Source: Verrucomicrobiota bacterium (lineage in GTDB: Bacteria > Verrucomicrobiota > Verrucomicrobiia > Limisphaerales > UBA1100). From it: a stretch of DNA of 47,817 nt. The notes under the pieces were generated by a model that saw only the letters and a list, made by a program, of their open reading frames with translations, did not search any database and was not told where the DNA came from. Below are positions 1-7,865 of this stretch, one piece after another. The translations under genes and the position numbers were made by a program. Each line of letters opens with the position of its first letter. The stretch's first letter is position 1. The DNA lies in the NCBI GenBank assembly GCA_030747505.1, contig JASLKQ010000015.1, positions 1-47,817 of the forward strand, read 5' to 3'.

Positions 1-182
1 AAATCGTCTGCCAAAAGCTCAGCCGCAGTGGGGGCTGAAGACCGCGTCTCTTCAGATTCGGCTGCAGGTTCCTTCTCGGCTGCAGGTTCCTTCTCGGCTG
101 CAGGTTCCTTCTCGGCTGCAGGTTCCTTCTCGGCTGCAGGTTCCTTCGGATTTATTGTCGAATCTTGTTCTTCTTCAGCCAT
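1..182 (-). CDS. rpsK: Probable 30S ribosomal protein S11, N-terminal extension only (partial)
   Basis: An open frame begins with ATG at 182 and runs off the left edge, so only 60 residues are visible. It starts MAEEEQDSTINPKEPAAE and then carries five KEPAAE hexapeptides (residues 13-42), followed by an acidic and alanine-rich stretch. No conserved ribosomal domain lies inside the window. The call rests on position, because rpsK is the usual gene after rpsM, and on the similar MAEEEQ start and repeat extension of S5 in the same operon (ATG at 4397). It begins 23 bases after the rpsM stop. There is no strong Shine-Dalgarno, only a purine-rich AAAAGATC directly before the ATG. It could instead be an unrelated acidic protein or another ribosomal protein such as S4. 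Confidence 0.55.
   Translation of the reverse strand, partial: MAEEEQDSTINPKEPAAEKEPAAEKEPAAEKEPAAEKEPAAESEETRSSAPTAAELLADD
60..149 (-). repeat. Five tandem 18-base repeats encoding KEPAAE
   Basis: Five head-to-tail 18-base units lie at 60-77, 78-95, 96-113, 114-131 and 132-149. The first four are identical and the last differs in its final two bases. In the minus-strand frame each unit encodes KEPAAE, so copy-number change would keep the frame. Confidence 0.9.
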
Positions 183-205
183 GATCTTTTCAGAAAATTG
201 AGTGG

Positions 206-619
206 TTAAGCCTTTTTACTTTGTGCGCCAACCGTCTTCTTCGGACCCTTACGAGTACGCGCATTGGTTTGAGTCCGTTGACCACGCACAGGCAATCCTC
301 GCATATGCCTAAGTCCTCGATAGGTCTTAATATTTTTGTGACGCTTGAGGTCCTCTGTAACCTTTCGCCGTAAATCACCTTCAACAAGGATGACACAATT
401 ATCCGTTCGGGTTTGCTCCGGCCTCATCTCGGTGGTCTGGATAGCCTTAGCAATAACCGCCAGTTGATCCTCACTTAAAGTATGAGCACGGGTAGCTGGG
501 TCGATCTTTGCGTTCTCTAGAACCTTGGCAGAGATGGCTGGACCAACCCCATAAAGCGAACGAAGCGCTATGTCGATGCGTTTATTGGCCGGGATATCAA
601 TTCCTAAAATACGTGGCAT
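206..619 (-). CDS. rpsM: 30S ribosomal protein S13
   Basis: This is a 137-residue S13, a protein of the 30S head that contacts the P-site tRNA and helps form the bridges to the 50S subunit. It starts MPRILGIDIPANKRIDIALR and contains the helix-two-turn-helix stretch YGVGPAIS. The C-terminal tail is basic, with RGLRHMRGLPVRGQRT and NARTRKGPKK, as expected for the part that reaches the decoding centre. The ATG at 619 is preceded by AAGGATAACC, a good ribosome binding site, and lies 2 bases after the rpmJ stop. Length and sequence are ordinary for the family. Confidence 0.98.
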   Translation of the reverse strand: MPRILGIDIPANKRIDIALRSLYGVGPAISAKVLENAKIDPATRAHTLSEDQLAVIAKAIQTTEMRPEQTRTDNCVILVEGDLRRKVTEDLKRHKNIKTYRGLRHMRGLPVRGQRTQTNARTRKGPKKTVGAQSKKA

Positions 620-621
620 GG

Positions 622-735
622 TTATCCTTGTCGCTGTTTATGGCGTTTGTTCTTACAAATGACGCGAACGACACCCTTGCGCCGGATAACCCGGCAGTGC
701 TCACACATTTTCTTTACTGAGGCGCGTACCTTCAT
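622..735 (-). CDS. rpmJ: 50S ribosomal protein L36 (zinc-binding form)
   Basis: This short gene of 37 codons plus stop lies between infA and rpsM. The protein begins [14 protein letters not shown] and ends [10 protein letters not shown]. Cysteines 11, 14 and 27 with histidine 32 form the zinc knuckle of the zinc-containing L36 type. L36 is a small protein of the large subunit. Its ATG at 735 overlaps the infA stop in an ATGA arrangement, which suggests coupled translation, and its stop is 2 bases before rpsM. Location and composition leave little doubt. Confidence 0.96.
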   Translation of the reverse strand: MKVRASVKKMCEHCRVIRRKGVVRVICKNKRHKQRQG

Positions 736-968
736 TGTTCTTTGTCGTTCTGTTTTTTTCTTTCCATAACCCTTCCCTTGGAAAGGTCAAAGGTGCTCAC
801 TTCAAGCACCACAATCTCACCCGGCTTCGCATTTACAAGCGATTCACTGGTCGCCCGGGTACTGTGCCCCATTAACTGGTGGCCGTTATCCAGTTCAACC
901 CGCACCAATCGGTGCGACAAAACCTCAACTATTCGGCCATCAACTCGGATGGGCTCGGCCCCGGGCAT
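732..968 (-). CDS. infA: Translation initiation factor IF-1
   Basis: This 78-residue single-domain OB-fold factor blocks the ribosomal A site during initiation. Characteristic pieces are [43 protein letters not shown]. The C-terminal tail ([11 protein letters not shown]) is slightly longer than in enterobacterial IF-1. The start at 968 aligns with the usual IF-1 N-terminus and there is no later start before the conserved core, so it must begin inside the map gene, 40 bases before the map stop. It overlaps rpmJ by four bases at its other end. Both overlaps indicate tightly coupled translation of map, infA and rpmJ. Confidence 0.95.
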   Translation of the reverse strand: MPGAEPIRVDGRIVEVLSHRLVRVELDNGHQLMGHSTRATSESLVNAKPGEIVVLEVSTFDLSKGRVMERKKQNDKEQ

Positions 969-1717
969 GTCAAAATTTCTGGTTCTCCCTCGGTAACCGC
1001 AATGGTGTGCTCCCAGTGCGCCGAGGGGCGACCATCCCGCGTCACCACGGACCAGCCATCGGACAAAAATTTTACCTTCGGTGTTCCCGCATTGACCATT
1101 GGCTCAATTGCCAACGTCATGCCAGGTTTCAACTCCGGAGAATTTCTACCCGTCACGTAATTGGGAATCTGCGGTTCCTCATGAACCATCTCCCCAACAC
1201 CGTGCCCAACAAACTCACGAACCACTGAAAAACCGTTGTTTTCCACCCGATTCTGCACAGCAGACGAGATATCAACAACCCGGTTTCCCGGTAACGCGCG
1301 AGAAATTCCATCATACAGGGCTTGCCGGGTCACTTCAATCAATTTTTGAGTTTCCTCAGGACATTCACCAACGATTACAGTCCGCGCATTATCGCCAATA
1401 AACCCATCAACGCGAACACCAACATCAATGCTCACTATGTCACCTTCCACAACTTTCCGTTTCCCGGCCAAGCCATGAACAACTTCCTCGTTCATCGAGA
1501 TACAAACGTTGCAGGGATATTTCCTACCCTGCACCTCGTACCCGAGAAAGGCACTTTTGCATCCATAATGCCGAATGCGACTGGCAGCATATTCGTCAAT
1601 CTCGCGGGTAGTCACTCCCGCCTTCACCCATTGACAAGCATCCTGCAGCACATTGGCTGCTATGCGACCCGCTTGCCGCATGGTCGCCATTTGATGCTCA
1701 TCCTTGATGGGTATCAT
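929..1717 (-). CDS. map: Type I methionine aminopeptidase
   Basis: This 262-residue cytoplasmic metallo-aminopeptidase removes the initiator methionine from nascent proteins. The five metal ligands are visible: D98 and D109 (SIDVG, FIGDNART), H171 (FVGHGVG), E204 (AIEPMV) and E235 (HWEHTIAV). H81 in VVHGLAG is the conserved substrate-binding histidine. It lacks an N-terminal extension, so it is the short bacterial form. The ATG at 1717 overlaps the secY stop as ATGA. Its 3' end overlaps infA by 40 bases. The usual secY-adk-map order is reduced to secY-map here because adk is absent. Confidence 0.97.
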   Translation of the reverse strand: MIPIKDEHQMATMRQAGRIAANVLQDACQWVKAGVTTREIDEYAASRIRHYGCKSAFLGYEVQGRKYPCNVCISMNEEVVHGLAGKRKVVEGDIVSIDVGVRVDGFIGDNARTVIVGECPEETQKLIEVTRQALYDGISRALPGNRVVDISSAVQNRVENNGFSVVREFVGHGVGEMVHEEPQIPNYVTGRNSPELKPGMTLAIEPMVNAGTPKVKFLSDGWSVVTRDGRPSAHWEHTIAVTEGEPEILTCPGPSPSELMAE

Positions 1718-3126
1718 CCACCGCGTCCTCGCACCTTTTTGCCGCCCTTTAAAAATCCGTCGTAGTGATGCTGAGCCAAATGACTCTCCATCTGTCGCAT
1801 CGTATCCAACATCACCCCCACCATAATAAGCAGACTCGTACCTCCAAAATACTGAGCAACGGTAAATGGAATTTCAAAATTAATACCCATTACGGTTGGG
1901 ATTACCGCAATCACCACCAGAAATAACGCACCTGCCAAAGTGAGGCGGCTCATGGCATGATGTAAAAAGTCGCGCGTAGCGTTTCCGGGACGCACTCCCG
2001 GGATGTATCCCCCCGCCTTCTTCAAGTCATCCGCTATTTGAGTCTCATTAAACTGAGTTGCCACCCAGAAATACGAGAAAAACAAAATCATTAATGCCTG
2101 CATTGCCAGGTTCCAAAATGAACCATAAGCTAAGGCATCTCCCAATCCTTGAAAAAAATCAGCTGCATTGCCGTCGCCCATCGATCTGCCAATAGTACCG
2201 AATATCTGGGCAGGAAACATCAAAATAGCTTGGGCAAAAATGATTGGCATCACGCCTGCGTAATTAACGCGAAGCGGAAAATAGGTGGACCCACCCTGCA
2301 TCATCTTGCGGCCAACCTGTCGCTGGGCATATTGCACCGGAATCTTGCGCATGGCCTGTGTCACGGCGATCACCACTCCGACCACTGTCAAAAGTAAGAC
2401 CAAAAGCATAACCAGATTAAAGAGATGTTCTCCTTCCCCGCTCGCAGGGAAAAACATGTCCTTAACACCAAGAAAAGCCTGATCAACTCGGGCAATGATT
2501 CCCACTGTAATAACCAGAGAAATACCATTGCCAATGCCACGCTCAGAAATCTGCTCACCCAACCACATCAGAAGCACAGTCCCAGTAGTTAGCAGCATCA
2601 TGGTACGAATTCGATACCACAAACCCGGATCGGCAACCAACTCTCCATCAAAATCACCAAATCCAGGAATATTGCGAGGGTTTTCCCAGCCAACGGACAT
2701 AACAAAACCCTGTCCCAGACAAAGAAGAACGGTCAGATATCGGCCATACTTAATAATTTGTGTACGGCCCCCTTCCTCACGGGCAAGTTTACTCAAGGAG
2801 GGCACTACCGCCGTCATAAGTTGAAGGATAATCGTCGCACTAATATAGGGCATAATGCCCAATGAACCCACCGCACAACGTTCCAAAGCCCCTCCGGTAA
2901 ACATGCTGTACATGCCCAGAATCCCAGCCCCTCCCCCAGCACCCGAATCCTGCTGTTTCCGGAGCCCCTCAAAGAAAGTCAACAGCTCCTGACCGTCCAA
3001 CCCTGGAATCGGCGTCATGGCCACCAAGCGACACACGACCAGAAGAGCCAAAGTGAAAAATATCCGACTCCGCAGTTCTCCCACCTTTAGACAATTCTGT
3101 AGGGTCTGGAAGTACTGACTGAACAT
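1714..3126 (-). CDS. secY: Protein translocase channel subunit SecY
   Basis: SecY is the pore of the SecYEG translocon in the inner membrane. The 470-residue protein has the expected series of about ten hydrophobic segments, beginning near residue 22 (IFFTLALLVVCRLVAMTPIP). The family stretch MYSMFTGGALERCAVGSLGI is present, as are the plug-region glycines and the conserved cytoplasmic-loop segments ERGIGNGIS and PGVRPGNAT. It lies 7 bases after rplO and overlaps map by four bases. It is slightly longer than E. coli SecY, with extra residues in the first periplasmic loop (around RKQQDSGAGGGAG). Confidence 0.97.
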   Translation of the reverse strand: MFSQYFQTLQNCLKVGELRSRIFFTLALLVVCRLVAMTPIPGLDGQELLTFFEGLRKQQDSGAGGGAGILGMYSMFTGGALERCAVGSLGIMPYISATIILQLMTAVVPSLSKLAREEGGRTQIIKYGRYLTVLLCLGQGFVMSVGWENPRNIPGFGDFDGELVADPGLWYRIRTMMLLTTGTVLLMWLGEQISERGIGNGISLVITVGIIARVDQAFLGVKDMFFPASGEGEHLFNLVMLLVLLLTVVGVVIAVTQAMRKIPVQYAQRQVGRKMMQGGSTYFPLRVNYAGVMPIIFAQAILMFPAQIFGTIGRSMGDGNAADFFQGLGDALAYGSFWNLAMQALMILFFSYFWVATQFNETQIADDLKKAGGYIPGVRPGNATRDFLHHAMSRLTLAGALFLVVIAVIPTVMGINFEIPFTVAQYFGGTSLLIMVGVMLDTMRQMESHLAQHHYDGFLKGGKKVRGRGG

Positions 3127-3133
3127 TTAATGT

Positions 3134-3646
3134 TTATTCAGCGGAGGTAGTATCTTGTTCCGATGGCTCTTGGCGTTCAGATGACGATTTATTAACCTTT
3201 AGGGCTTCACAGGAACCGCCTGCTCCTTCAATTGCCTTTTGAGCTGCCCCGCTGAAGGCGTGTACCTTAACATTAAGTTTTTTCTCCAGCTTACCATTAC
3301 CAAGAATCTTCACCAGAATCCGGCCTCCGCCATTAGCAAGTCCTGCTGCCTTGATAGCCTCGATATCTACTGTTGCACCATCATCAAAATTCTTCTCCAG
3401 ATCCGAAAGATTAACCGGAACATATTCTGTCCTGAATCTAGCGTTGTTAAACCCACGCTTGGGCAGACGACGAATGTAGGGCATTTGCCCGCCCTCAAAC
3501 GTAGCGCGAGTACTGCTGCCGGCACGTGACCCCTGCCCTTTGTGACCACGAGTACTCGTTTTCCCACGGCTACTGCCATGCCCACGGCCAACACGTTTGC
3601 GACGTGTTTTTGCTCCAGGATTCGGTTTTAAGTCATGTAAGCGCAT
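3134..3646 (-). CDS. rplO: 50S ribosomal protein L15
   Basis: L15 is a late-assembly protein of the large subunit. The 170-residue product shows the classic N-terminus MRLHDLKPNPGAKTRRKRVG followed by GHGSSRGKTSTRGHKGQGSR and the core PYIRRLPKRGFNN. The C-terminus carries an extra hydrophilic tail rich in Ser, Glu and Gln (about residues 150-170) beyond the usual length near 145. In most bacteria rpmD (L30) separates rpsE from rplO. Here the 34 bases between them hold no gene. Confidence 0.97.
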   Translation of the reverse strand: MRLHDLKPNPGAKTRRKRVGRGHGSSRGKTSTRGHKGQGSRAGSSTRATFEGGQMPYIRRLPKRGFNNARFRTEYVPVNLSDLEKNFDDGATVDIEAIKAAGLANGGGRILVKILGNGKLEKKLNVKVHAFSGAAQKAIEGAGGSCEALKVNKSSSERQEPSEQDTTSAE

Positions 3647-3680
3647 CTATATATATCCCTCGATTAGAATTTTAACGGCA

Positions 3681-4397
3681 TCACTTGTCACGCCGTAACA
3701 TTACATCCTCACGACGTCGCAACTGCTGCAAAGCCTGCAGTGCAGCCTTGGCTACATTAGCAGGATTCTTGGAGCCAAGTGACTTACTCAGCACATCGCG
3801 TACTCCGGCACTTTCAAGCACTGCTCGAACAATTTTACCGGCAATAATCCCAGTTCCGGGCGAAGCTGGCCGCAATAAAACCCGTGCTCCATCATAAATG
3901 GAATATACCTCATGAGGCAAAGTAGCCCCATTCAGAGAAACTGTTACCATGTTACGCCGAGCCACTTCGGTTCCTTTAGTGATACAAGAAATCACCTCGC
4001 GAGCCTTACCTGTACCTAATCCCACTTTCCCCTCTTTATCTCCGACAACCACCAAAGCACTAAACCCGAAACGCCGACCGCCTTTTACCACCTTACTGGA
4101 CCGATTGATATGGATAACCTTTTCAACAATCCCATCATCTTCCTTCTGGTGACCTCGTGGGCCGCGATTGCCCCCACGTCCACGCTGAGCTCCACCACGC
4201 TGAGCTCCACCACGCTGAGCTCCACCACGCTGAGCTCCACCACGCTGAGCTCCACCACGCTGAGCCTCATTGGATTCATCAGTTTTTTCACCAGTCGCGC
4301 TTGAGGGCGAGCCTTCTTCCACGACCGGAGCTTCTTGAGCTACCGCATCTTGTGTAGGAGTTGCCTCCTGGGTATCTTGCTGTTCTTCTTCTGCCAC
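3681..4397 (-). CDS. rpsE: 30S ribosomal protein S5 with a repeat-containing N-terminal extension
   Basis: S5 sits on the solvent side of the 30S subunit near the mRNA entry site and affects decoding accuracy. The standard S5 core begins near residue 86 ([20 protein letters not shown]) with [24 protein letters not shown] and [15 protein letters not shown]. Ahead of it is an extension of about 85 residues: an acidic, glutamine-rich first part starting [10 protein letters not shown], then five AQRGG repeats (residues 45-69) and an [14 protein letters not shown] segment. E. coli S5 has only a short segment there. The ATG at 4397 is the only start before the acidic part. The RGG-like run is typical of flexible RNA-binding tails, although that role is inferred here. 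Confidence 0.96.
   Translation of the reverse strand: MAEEEQQDTQEATPTQDAVAQEAPVVEEGSPSSATGEKTDESNEAQRGGAQRGGAQRGGAQRGGAQRGGAQRGRGGNRGPRGHQKEDDGIVEKVIHINRSSKVVKGGRRFGFSALVVVGDKEGKVGLGTGKAREVISCITKGTEVARRNMVTVSLNGATLPHEVYSIYDGARVLLRPASPGTGIIAGKIVRAVLESAGVRDVLSKSLGSKNPANVAKAALQALQQLRRREDVMLRRDK
4181..4265 (-). repeat. Tandem 15-base repeats encoding AQRGG in rpsE
   Basis: Five perfect 15-base units lie at 4181-4195, 4196-4210, 4211-4225, 4226-4240 and 4241-4255, followed by ten bases of a sixth at 4256-4265. Read on the minus strand they encode AQRGG in the S5 extension. The perfect identity suggests recent expansion by slippage or selection for the repeat. Confidence 0.92.
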
Positions 4398-4420
4398 GGG
4401 TATTCGTCTTTCGGTTCTAA

Positions 4421-4792
4421 TTAAAATTTAAGCCCTTCACCGCGTGCGGCATTCGCTAAAACATCCACTTTCCCCCCTTTAACATAGCGCGAGCCACTTC
4501 GATCAAATATTACTTCAGTAATTCCAGCCCCTTTGGCAGCCTCAGCTGCGGCCTTACCAATTTGTTCTGCTGCCAACTTATTGGCGGCAAGTTTTTCCCG
4601 GTCAGCCTGTGCCTTGTGGCGAGTGGAGGCAGAGGCCAAAGTCTGACCTTTCTCATCATCAATAAATTGCACATATATGTTGCGCTCTGTAAAACGCACA
4701 CTCATACGAGGGCGCGCAGACGTACCCTTCAGCTTGTTTCGAATACGAAAGCGTCGCTTTTGTTCCTTTTTGCGTTTTACCTCAGGTCTCAT
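4421..4792 (-). CDS. rplR: 50S ribosomal protein L18
   Basis: L18 binds 5S rRNA together with L5 in the central protuberance of the 50S subunit. The 123-residue protein begins [20 protein letters not shown], with the basic N-terminal arm, then [20 protein letters not shown] and the C-terminal segment [20 protein letters not shown], followed by RGEGLKF. Length and sequence are ordinary. It lies between rplF and rpsE in the standard spc order, with short gaps of about 23 bases on both sides. Confidence 0.97.
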   Translation of the reverse strand: MRPEVKRKKEQKRRFRIRNKLKGTSARPRMSVRFTERNIYVQFIDDEKGQTLASASTRHKAQADREKLAANKLAAEQIGKAAAEAAKGAGITEVIFDRSGSRYVKGGKVDVLANAARGEGLKF

Positions 4793-4815
4793 CGTTTATA
4801 ACTCTAGCGATTAAA

Positions 4816-5352
4816 TTACGTAACTTGCTTACCTTGCTTGCGCACAACTTGCTCATCAGAATAACGCACACCCTTACCCTTATAGGGCTCAACCGGGTAG
4901 TAGGAACGCACTTCTGCGGCCACCTTTCCCACTACCGCTTTGTCCGCACCCTCAATAGTAATATTGGTATTATTCTCGACACTCACATTGATGCCAGCAG
5001 GAATCTCGTGGTTAATCTCATGCGAATACCCCAAATTCAGGTTTAACACTTGGCCTTTTACTGCCGCCTTGAAGCCAACCCCGTGAATTTCCAGCTTCTT
5101 CACAAAACCCTTTTCAACGCCAATAACCATATTATTAATCAGAGATCTGGCTAATCCATGCATAGCCTTTGCTCGCTTTTCGTCACTTTCACGAGTTACC
5201 AAAACTTGATTGTCCTCAAGCTTGGCCTCGGTGAGCTCCGGTAAATCCAGTTGTAGTTTTCCCTTCGGTCCTTCCACAGAAACCGTACGATTACTGATCG
5301 TCACCTTTACAGAATCAGGCACTATCACGGGCATTTTTCCAATTCGAGACAT
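4816..5352 (-). CDS. rplF: 50S ribosomal protein L6
   Basis: L6 binds near the sarcin-ricin loop and the factor-binding site of the 50S subunit. The 178-residue protein has the two duplicated L6 domains. It starts MSRIGKMPVIVPDSVKVTIS and ends with the signature PVEPYKGKGVRYSDEQVVRK. The internal motif GVGFKAAVKGQVLNLNLGYS is typical of the central region. It lies 12 bases after rpsH and 23 before rplR. Nothing unusual was seen. Confidence 0.97.
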   Translation of the reverse strand: MSRIGKMPVIVPDSVKVTISNRTVSVEGPKGKLQLDLPELTEAKLEDNQVLVTRESDEKRAKAMHGLARSLINNMVIGVEKGFVKKLEIHGVGFKAAVKGQVLNLNLGYSHEINHEIPAGINVSVENNTNITIEGADKAVVGKVAAEVRSYYPVEPYKGKGVRYSDEQVVRKQGKQVT

Positions 5353-5364
5353 CGCTTTTCCTTT

Positions 5365-5748
5365 TTACCAGACGTGAGCCAAAACCTCTCCGCCCACCTT
5401 CTGCTCGCGAGCTTCTTGTCCGGTAAGAACGCCTTTAGGAGTGCTGAGAATAGCCACCCCAAGTCCTCCCAGAACCCGGGGTATTTCATTCACGCCCACA
5501 TATTGGCGTAACCCGGGTTTACTTACTCGCTTGATTCCTTCAATCACTCCCTTACGGGACTTTATTTTTAAATTAATCTGCAATTGTTTTTTGGCCTCAC
5601 CAACTACCGAATAGTCACTAATGAAACCTTCCTGCTTTAGAATTCGAGCTACATTTTCCTTTAGCTTGGAGTGACGAACTAATAGTTGGGGTTTCAACGC
5701 CTTATTGGCGTTGCGTATACAGGTCAACATATCTGCTACAGTATCCAT
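5365..5748 (-). CDS. rpsH: 30S ribosomal protein S8
   Basis: S8 is a primary binder of the central domain of 16S rRNA and in many bacteria also represses the spc operon. The 127-residue protein begins MDTVADMLTCIRNANKALKP, continues VSKPGLRQYVGVNEIPRVLG and ends with the signature GLGVAILSTPKGVLTGQEA. It is slightly shorter than the 130-residue E. coli protein. It is 5 bases after rpsN. No spc translational operator could be recognised by eye. Confidence 0.97.
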   Translation of the reverse strand: MDTVADMLTCIRNANKALKPQLLVRHSKLKENVARILKQEGFISDYSVVGEAKKQLQINLKIKSRKGVIEGIKRVSKPGLRQYVGVNEIPRVLGGLGVAILSTPKGVLTGQEAREQKVGGEVLAHVW

Positions 5749-5753
5749 TGTAT

Positions 5754-6023
5754 TTACCAGCTAGCTTTAGTTACTCCGGGGATCAGCCCACTCACGGCCG
5801 CTTCACGAAAGGCTATGCGTGAAAGGCCAAATTTTCGTATAAAACCATGCCTACGACCAGTCAGCTCGCACCGATTAACCACCCGAACTGGACTTGCATT
5901 ACGAGGTAAACCAGAAAGGCCCTCGTAATCACCGGCTGCCTTTAATTCCGCTCGTCTCGCCGCGTATTTAACAACGGCACGCTGCTTTTTTTTGTTGCGA
6001 GCTATCCACGATTTTTTTGCCAT
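5754..6023 (-). CDS. rpsN: 30S ribosomal protein S14 (zinc-free form)
   Basis: S14 lies in the 30S head. The 89-residue protein begins [14 protein letters not shown] and ends [20 protein letters not shown] then [10 protein letters not shown]. It has one cysteine (NRCELTGR) in place of the CxxC pairs of the short zinc type, so it is the longer cysteine-poor C- form. It occupies the normal spot between rplE and rpsH. Confidence 0.97.
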   Translation of the reverse strand: MAKKSWIARNKKKQRAVVKYAARRAELKAAGDYEGLSGLPRNASPVRVVNRCELTGRRHGFIRKFGLSRIAFREAAVSGLIPGVTKASW

Positions 6024-6034
6024 ATAAAATATTC

Positions 6035-6577
6035 CTATTTTTTTGCAAAAGGCAGACCCAATTTAGTGAGCAGATCTTTTGCTTCTTCGTTCGTTTGTGC
6101 GGTAGTCACAATGGTGATATCCATACCTTGAGTTCGTTTTACCTTGTCCAATTCAATCTCAGGAAAAATGGACTGATCACTTACCCCCATGGAATAATTT
6201 CCGTTACCATCAAAACCTCGGGGACTGATTCCACGAAAATCCCGAATTCTAGGTAGTGCCGTCGTTGTCAGTCGATCGAGAAACTCCCACATCACTTCAC
6301 GACGAAGAGTAACATGACAACCAATTGCCTGACCGATTCTAAGCTTGAAATTTGAAACAGCTTTTCGCGCCTTATCAATGACGGGTTTACGACCGGTGAT
6401 TGTGCTCATATCTCTGACTGCATCATCCAAGGCAGACTTCTCCAGAGTCGCATCCACCCCCATGCGGACAACGATTTTTTCCAGAGTTGGCACCTGATGT
6501 AAATTTTTATACTGACGCTCACTCTGCAAGGCTGGCTTCACTTGCTCCTGATATTTCGTCTGAAGTCGTGCTTTCAT
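6035..6577 (-). CDS. rplE: 50S ribosomal protein L5
   Basis: L5 binds 5S rRNA and contacts the P-site tRNA. The 180-residue product carries the family segments [59 protein letters not shown] and [20 protein letters not shown]. Length is ordinary. It lies 10 bases after rplX and 11 before rpsN. Confidence 0.97.
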   Translation of the reverse strand: MKARLQTKYQEQVKPALQSERQYKNLHQVPTLEKIVVRMGVDATLEKSALDDAVRDMSTITGRKPVIDKARKAVSNFKLRIGQAIGCHVTLRREVMWEFLDRLTTTALPRIRDFRGISPRGFDGNGNYSMGVSDQSIFPEIELDKVKRTQGMDITIVTTAQTNEEAKDLLTKLGLPFAKK

Positions 6578-6587
6578 TAGGTGTTAA

Positions 6588-6944
6588 TTATTCGGATTCA
6601 ATGACTTTAGACTTCTTTGTTTTATCACCTGAGGATTCTGAAGATTTTTGCTCAGGAGCCGGCTTTGCTTTACTTTTTTGACGTTCATCCCAGCGGCTTT
6701 GTTTCATGACATTGGACACATGAAGCGTGGGATTGAGATAAAGCTTGGTACCATTTGGAAACTCCTGACTCCGGCGCTGATGCTTGATAATTTTTTCATT
6801 GTCATCCAGACCCTCAATCTCAACTTCAACCCGGTCGGTTTCTCTTAATAAACGCATCACCTTCCCGGTTCTCTCAGCATGCTCGCCCGCCAAAATATAA
6901 ACCTCATCATCCTTGCGAATTCGTTTCTCTTTTTTAGTACTCAT
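6588..6944 (-). CDS. rplX: 50S ribosomal protein L24
   Basis: L24 starts assembly of the large subunit near the exit of the peptide tunnel. The N-terminal KOW-type SH3 region is visible in RIRKDDEVYILAGEHAERTG. It continues IKHQRRSQEFPNGTKLYLNP. From about residue 90 there is a lysine, serine and glutamate-rich tail (KPAPEQKSSESSGDKTKKSK), longer than in compact L24 proteins. The start at 6944 shares one base with the rplN stop (TAATG), so translation is probably coupled. Confidence 0.95.
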   Translation of the reverse strand: MSTKKEKRIRKDDEVYILAGEHAERTGKVMRLLRETDRVEVEIEGLDDNEKIIKHQRRSQEFPNGTKLYLNPTLHVSNVMKQSRWDERQKSKAKPAPEQKSSESSGDKTKKSKVIESE

Positions 6945-7312
6945 TACAAAACCTCCGGAGCGAGGGAGATGATTTTCATAAACTTCTTTTGTTCCCGCAA
7001 TTCTCGAGCTACCGGGCCGAAAATTCGGGTTCCCCGTGGAGCTCCTTCTTTATCGATTATTACCACAGCGTTGTTATCAAAACGTAGATACGACCCATCT
7101 GCCCGACGAATGGCCTTGCGCGTCCGAACAACCACAGCATCGACCACTTCACTTTTTTTCACAGTACCGTCGGGTGCAGCTTCCTTAATATGCGCCTTCA
7201 CAACGTCGCCAATTTCGCCAAAGCGCTTGGCTTCGCCAAGCACACCAATTATAGCCGCGCGCTTGGCCCCCGTATTATCGGCCACATCACAAACTGAACG
7301 TAACTGCAACAT
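6944..7312 (-). CDS. rplN: 50S ribosomal protein L14
   Basis: L14 forms part of the interface between subunits. The 122-residue protein begins [20 protein letters not shown] and includes the signature [20 protein letters not shown] followed by [13 protein letters not shown]. It is an ordinary, highly conserved protein at normal length. It lies 22 bases after rpsQ and overlaps rplX by one base. Confidence 0.98.
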   Translation of the reverse strand: MLQLRSVCDVADNTGAKRAAIIGVLGEAKRFGEIGDVVKAHIKEAAPDGTVKKSEVVDAVVVRTRKAIRRADGSYLRFDNNAVVIIDKEGAPRGTRIFGPVARELREQKKFMKIISLAPEVL

Positions 7313-7334
7313 ATCTTAATAAATTCCTGTTGGC

Positions 7335-7592
7335 TTAGCTCCCAACCACTTCAACTAGTTCCCAGCGCTTAAGCTTGGAAAGAGGCCTGCATTCCTGAAT
7401 ACGCACAGCATCCCCAACCTTTGCAGAATTCTGCTCGTCGTGCGCATAAAACTTTTTGTAGCGCGTCACCACCTTTTTATAGAGTGGATGACGAACTCGC
7501 CTCTTTACCTTAACCACTATGGTCTTATCGGCCTTGTTTGAGACTACCTCACCCTGTCGCTGCTTACGGTGTTTCTCAGTCGCTTCGCTCAT
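7335..7592 (-). CDS. rpsQ: 30S ribosomal protein S17
   Basis: S17 binds the 5' domain of 16S rRNA early in 30S assembly. The 85-residue OB-fold protein contains [20 protein letters not shown], the stretch [13 protein letters not shown] and the signature [20 protein letters not shown]. Length is ordinary. It lies 19 bases after rpmC. Confidence 0.97.
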   Translation of the reverse strand: MSEATEKHRKQRQGEVVSNKADKTIVVKVKRRVRHPLYKKVVTRYKKFYAHDEQNSAKVGDAVRIQECRPLSKLKRWELVEVVGS

Positions 7593-7611
7593 AGTTCTTC
7601 AAATAATAAAT

Positions 7612-7863
7612 TCACTTGGCCTCGGAAACTTCTCCGGGTTTTCCTGAAACCACTCCTATCCCACTATTCAGCACCGCCTTTCTCTTAGCATTCAAGGCGG
7701 TCTCCACGCGGGCGATATCTTTACGCAGCTGCCCTATACGGTGAGATTTCTCCAGAGTCCCGATCGATTTCTGTAGATTCAGATTAAACAGCTCCTGACG
7801 GAGCTCTCCACCTTTGACCTGTAGCTCCACCGGGGGCATCTCTTTAATTTCACTCATCTTCAT
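7612..7863 (-). CDS. rpmC: 50S ribosomal protein L29
   Basis: L29 lies by the exit of the peptide tunnel and helps dock the signal recognition particle and trigger factor. The helical hairpin is visible in ELRQELFNLNLQKSIG and GQLRKDIARVETALNAKR. A tail of about 19 residues (AVLNSGIGVVSGKPGEVSEA) extends beyond typical L29 length. There are two possible start methionines (MKMSEIKEM). The first, 2 bases after the rplP stop, is chosen. The second would remove only two residues. Confidence 0.95.
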   Translation of the reverse strand: MKMSEIKEMPPVELQVKGGELRQELFNLNLQKSIGTLEKSHRIGQLRKDIARVETALNAKRKAVLNSGIGVVSGKPGEVSEAK

Positions 7864-7865
7864 AG

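Noticed and set aside
4110-4357. Plus-strand open frames with AELHH and TTLSS repeats
   Set aside because: They are other-frame readings of the 15-base repeat in rpsE, with no ribosome binding site or family match.
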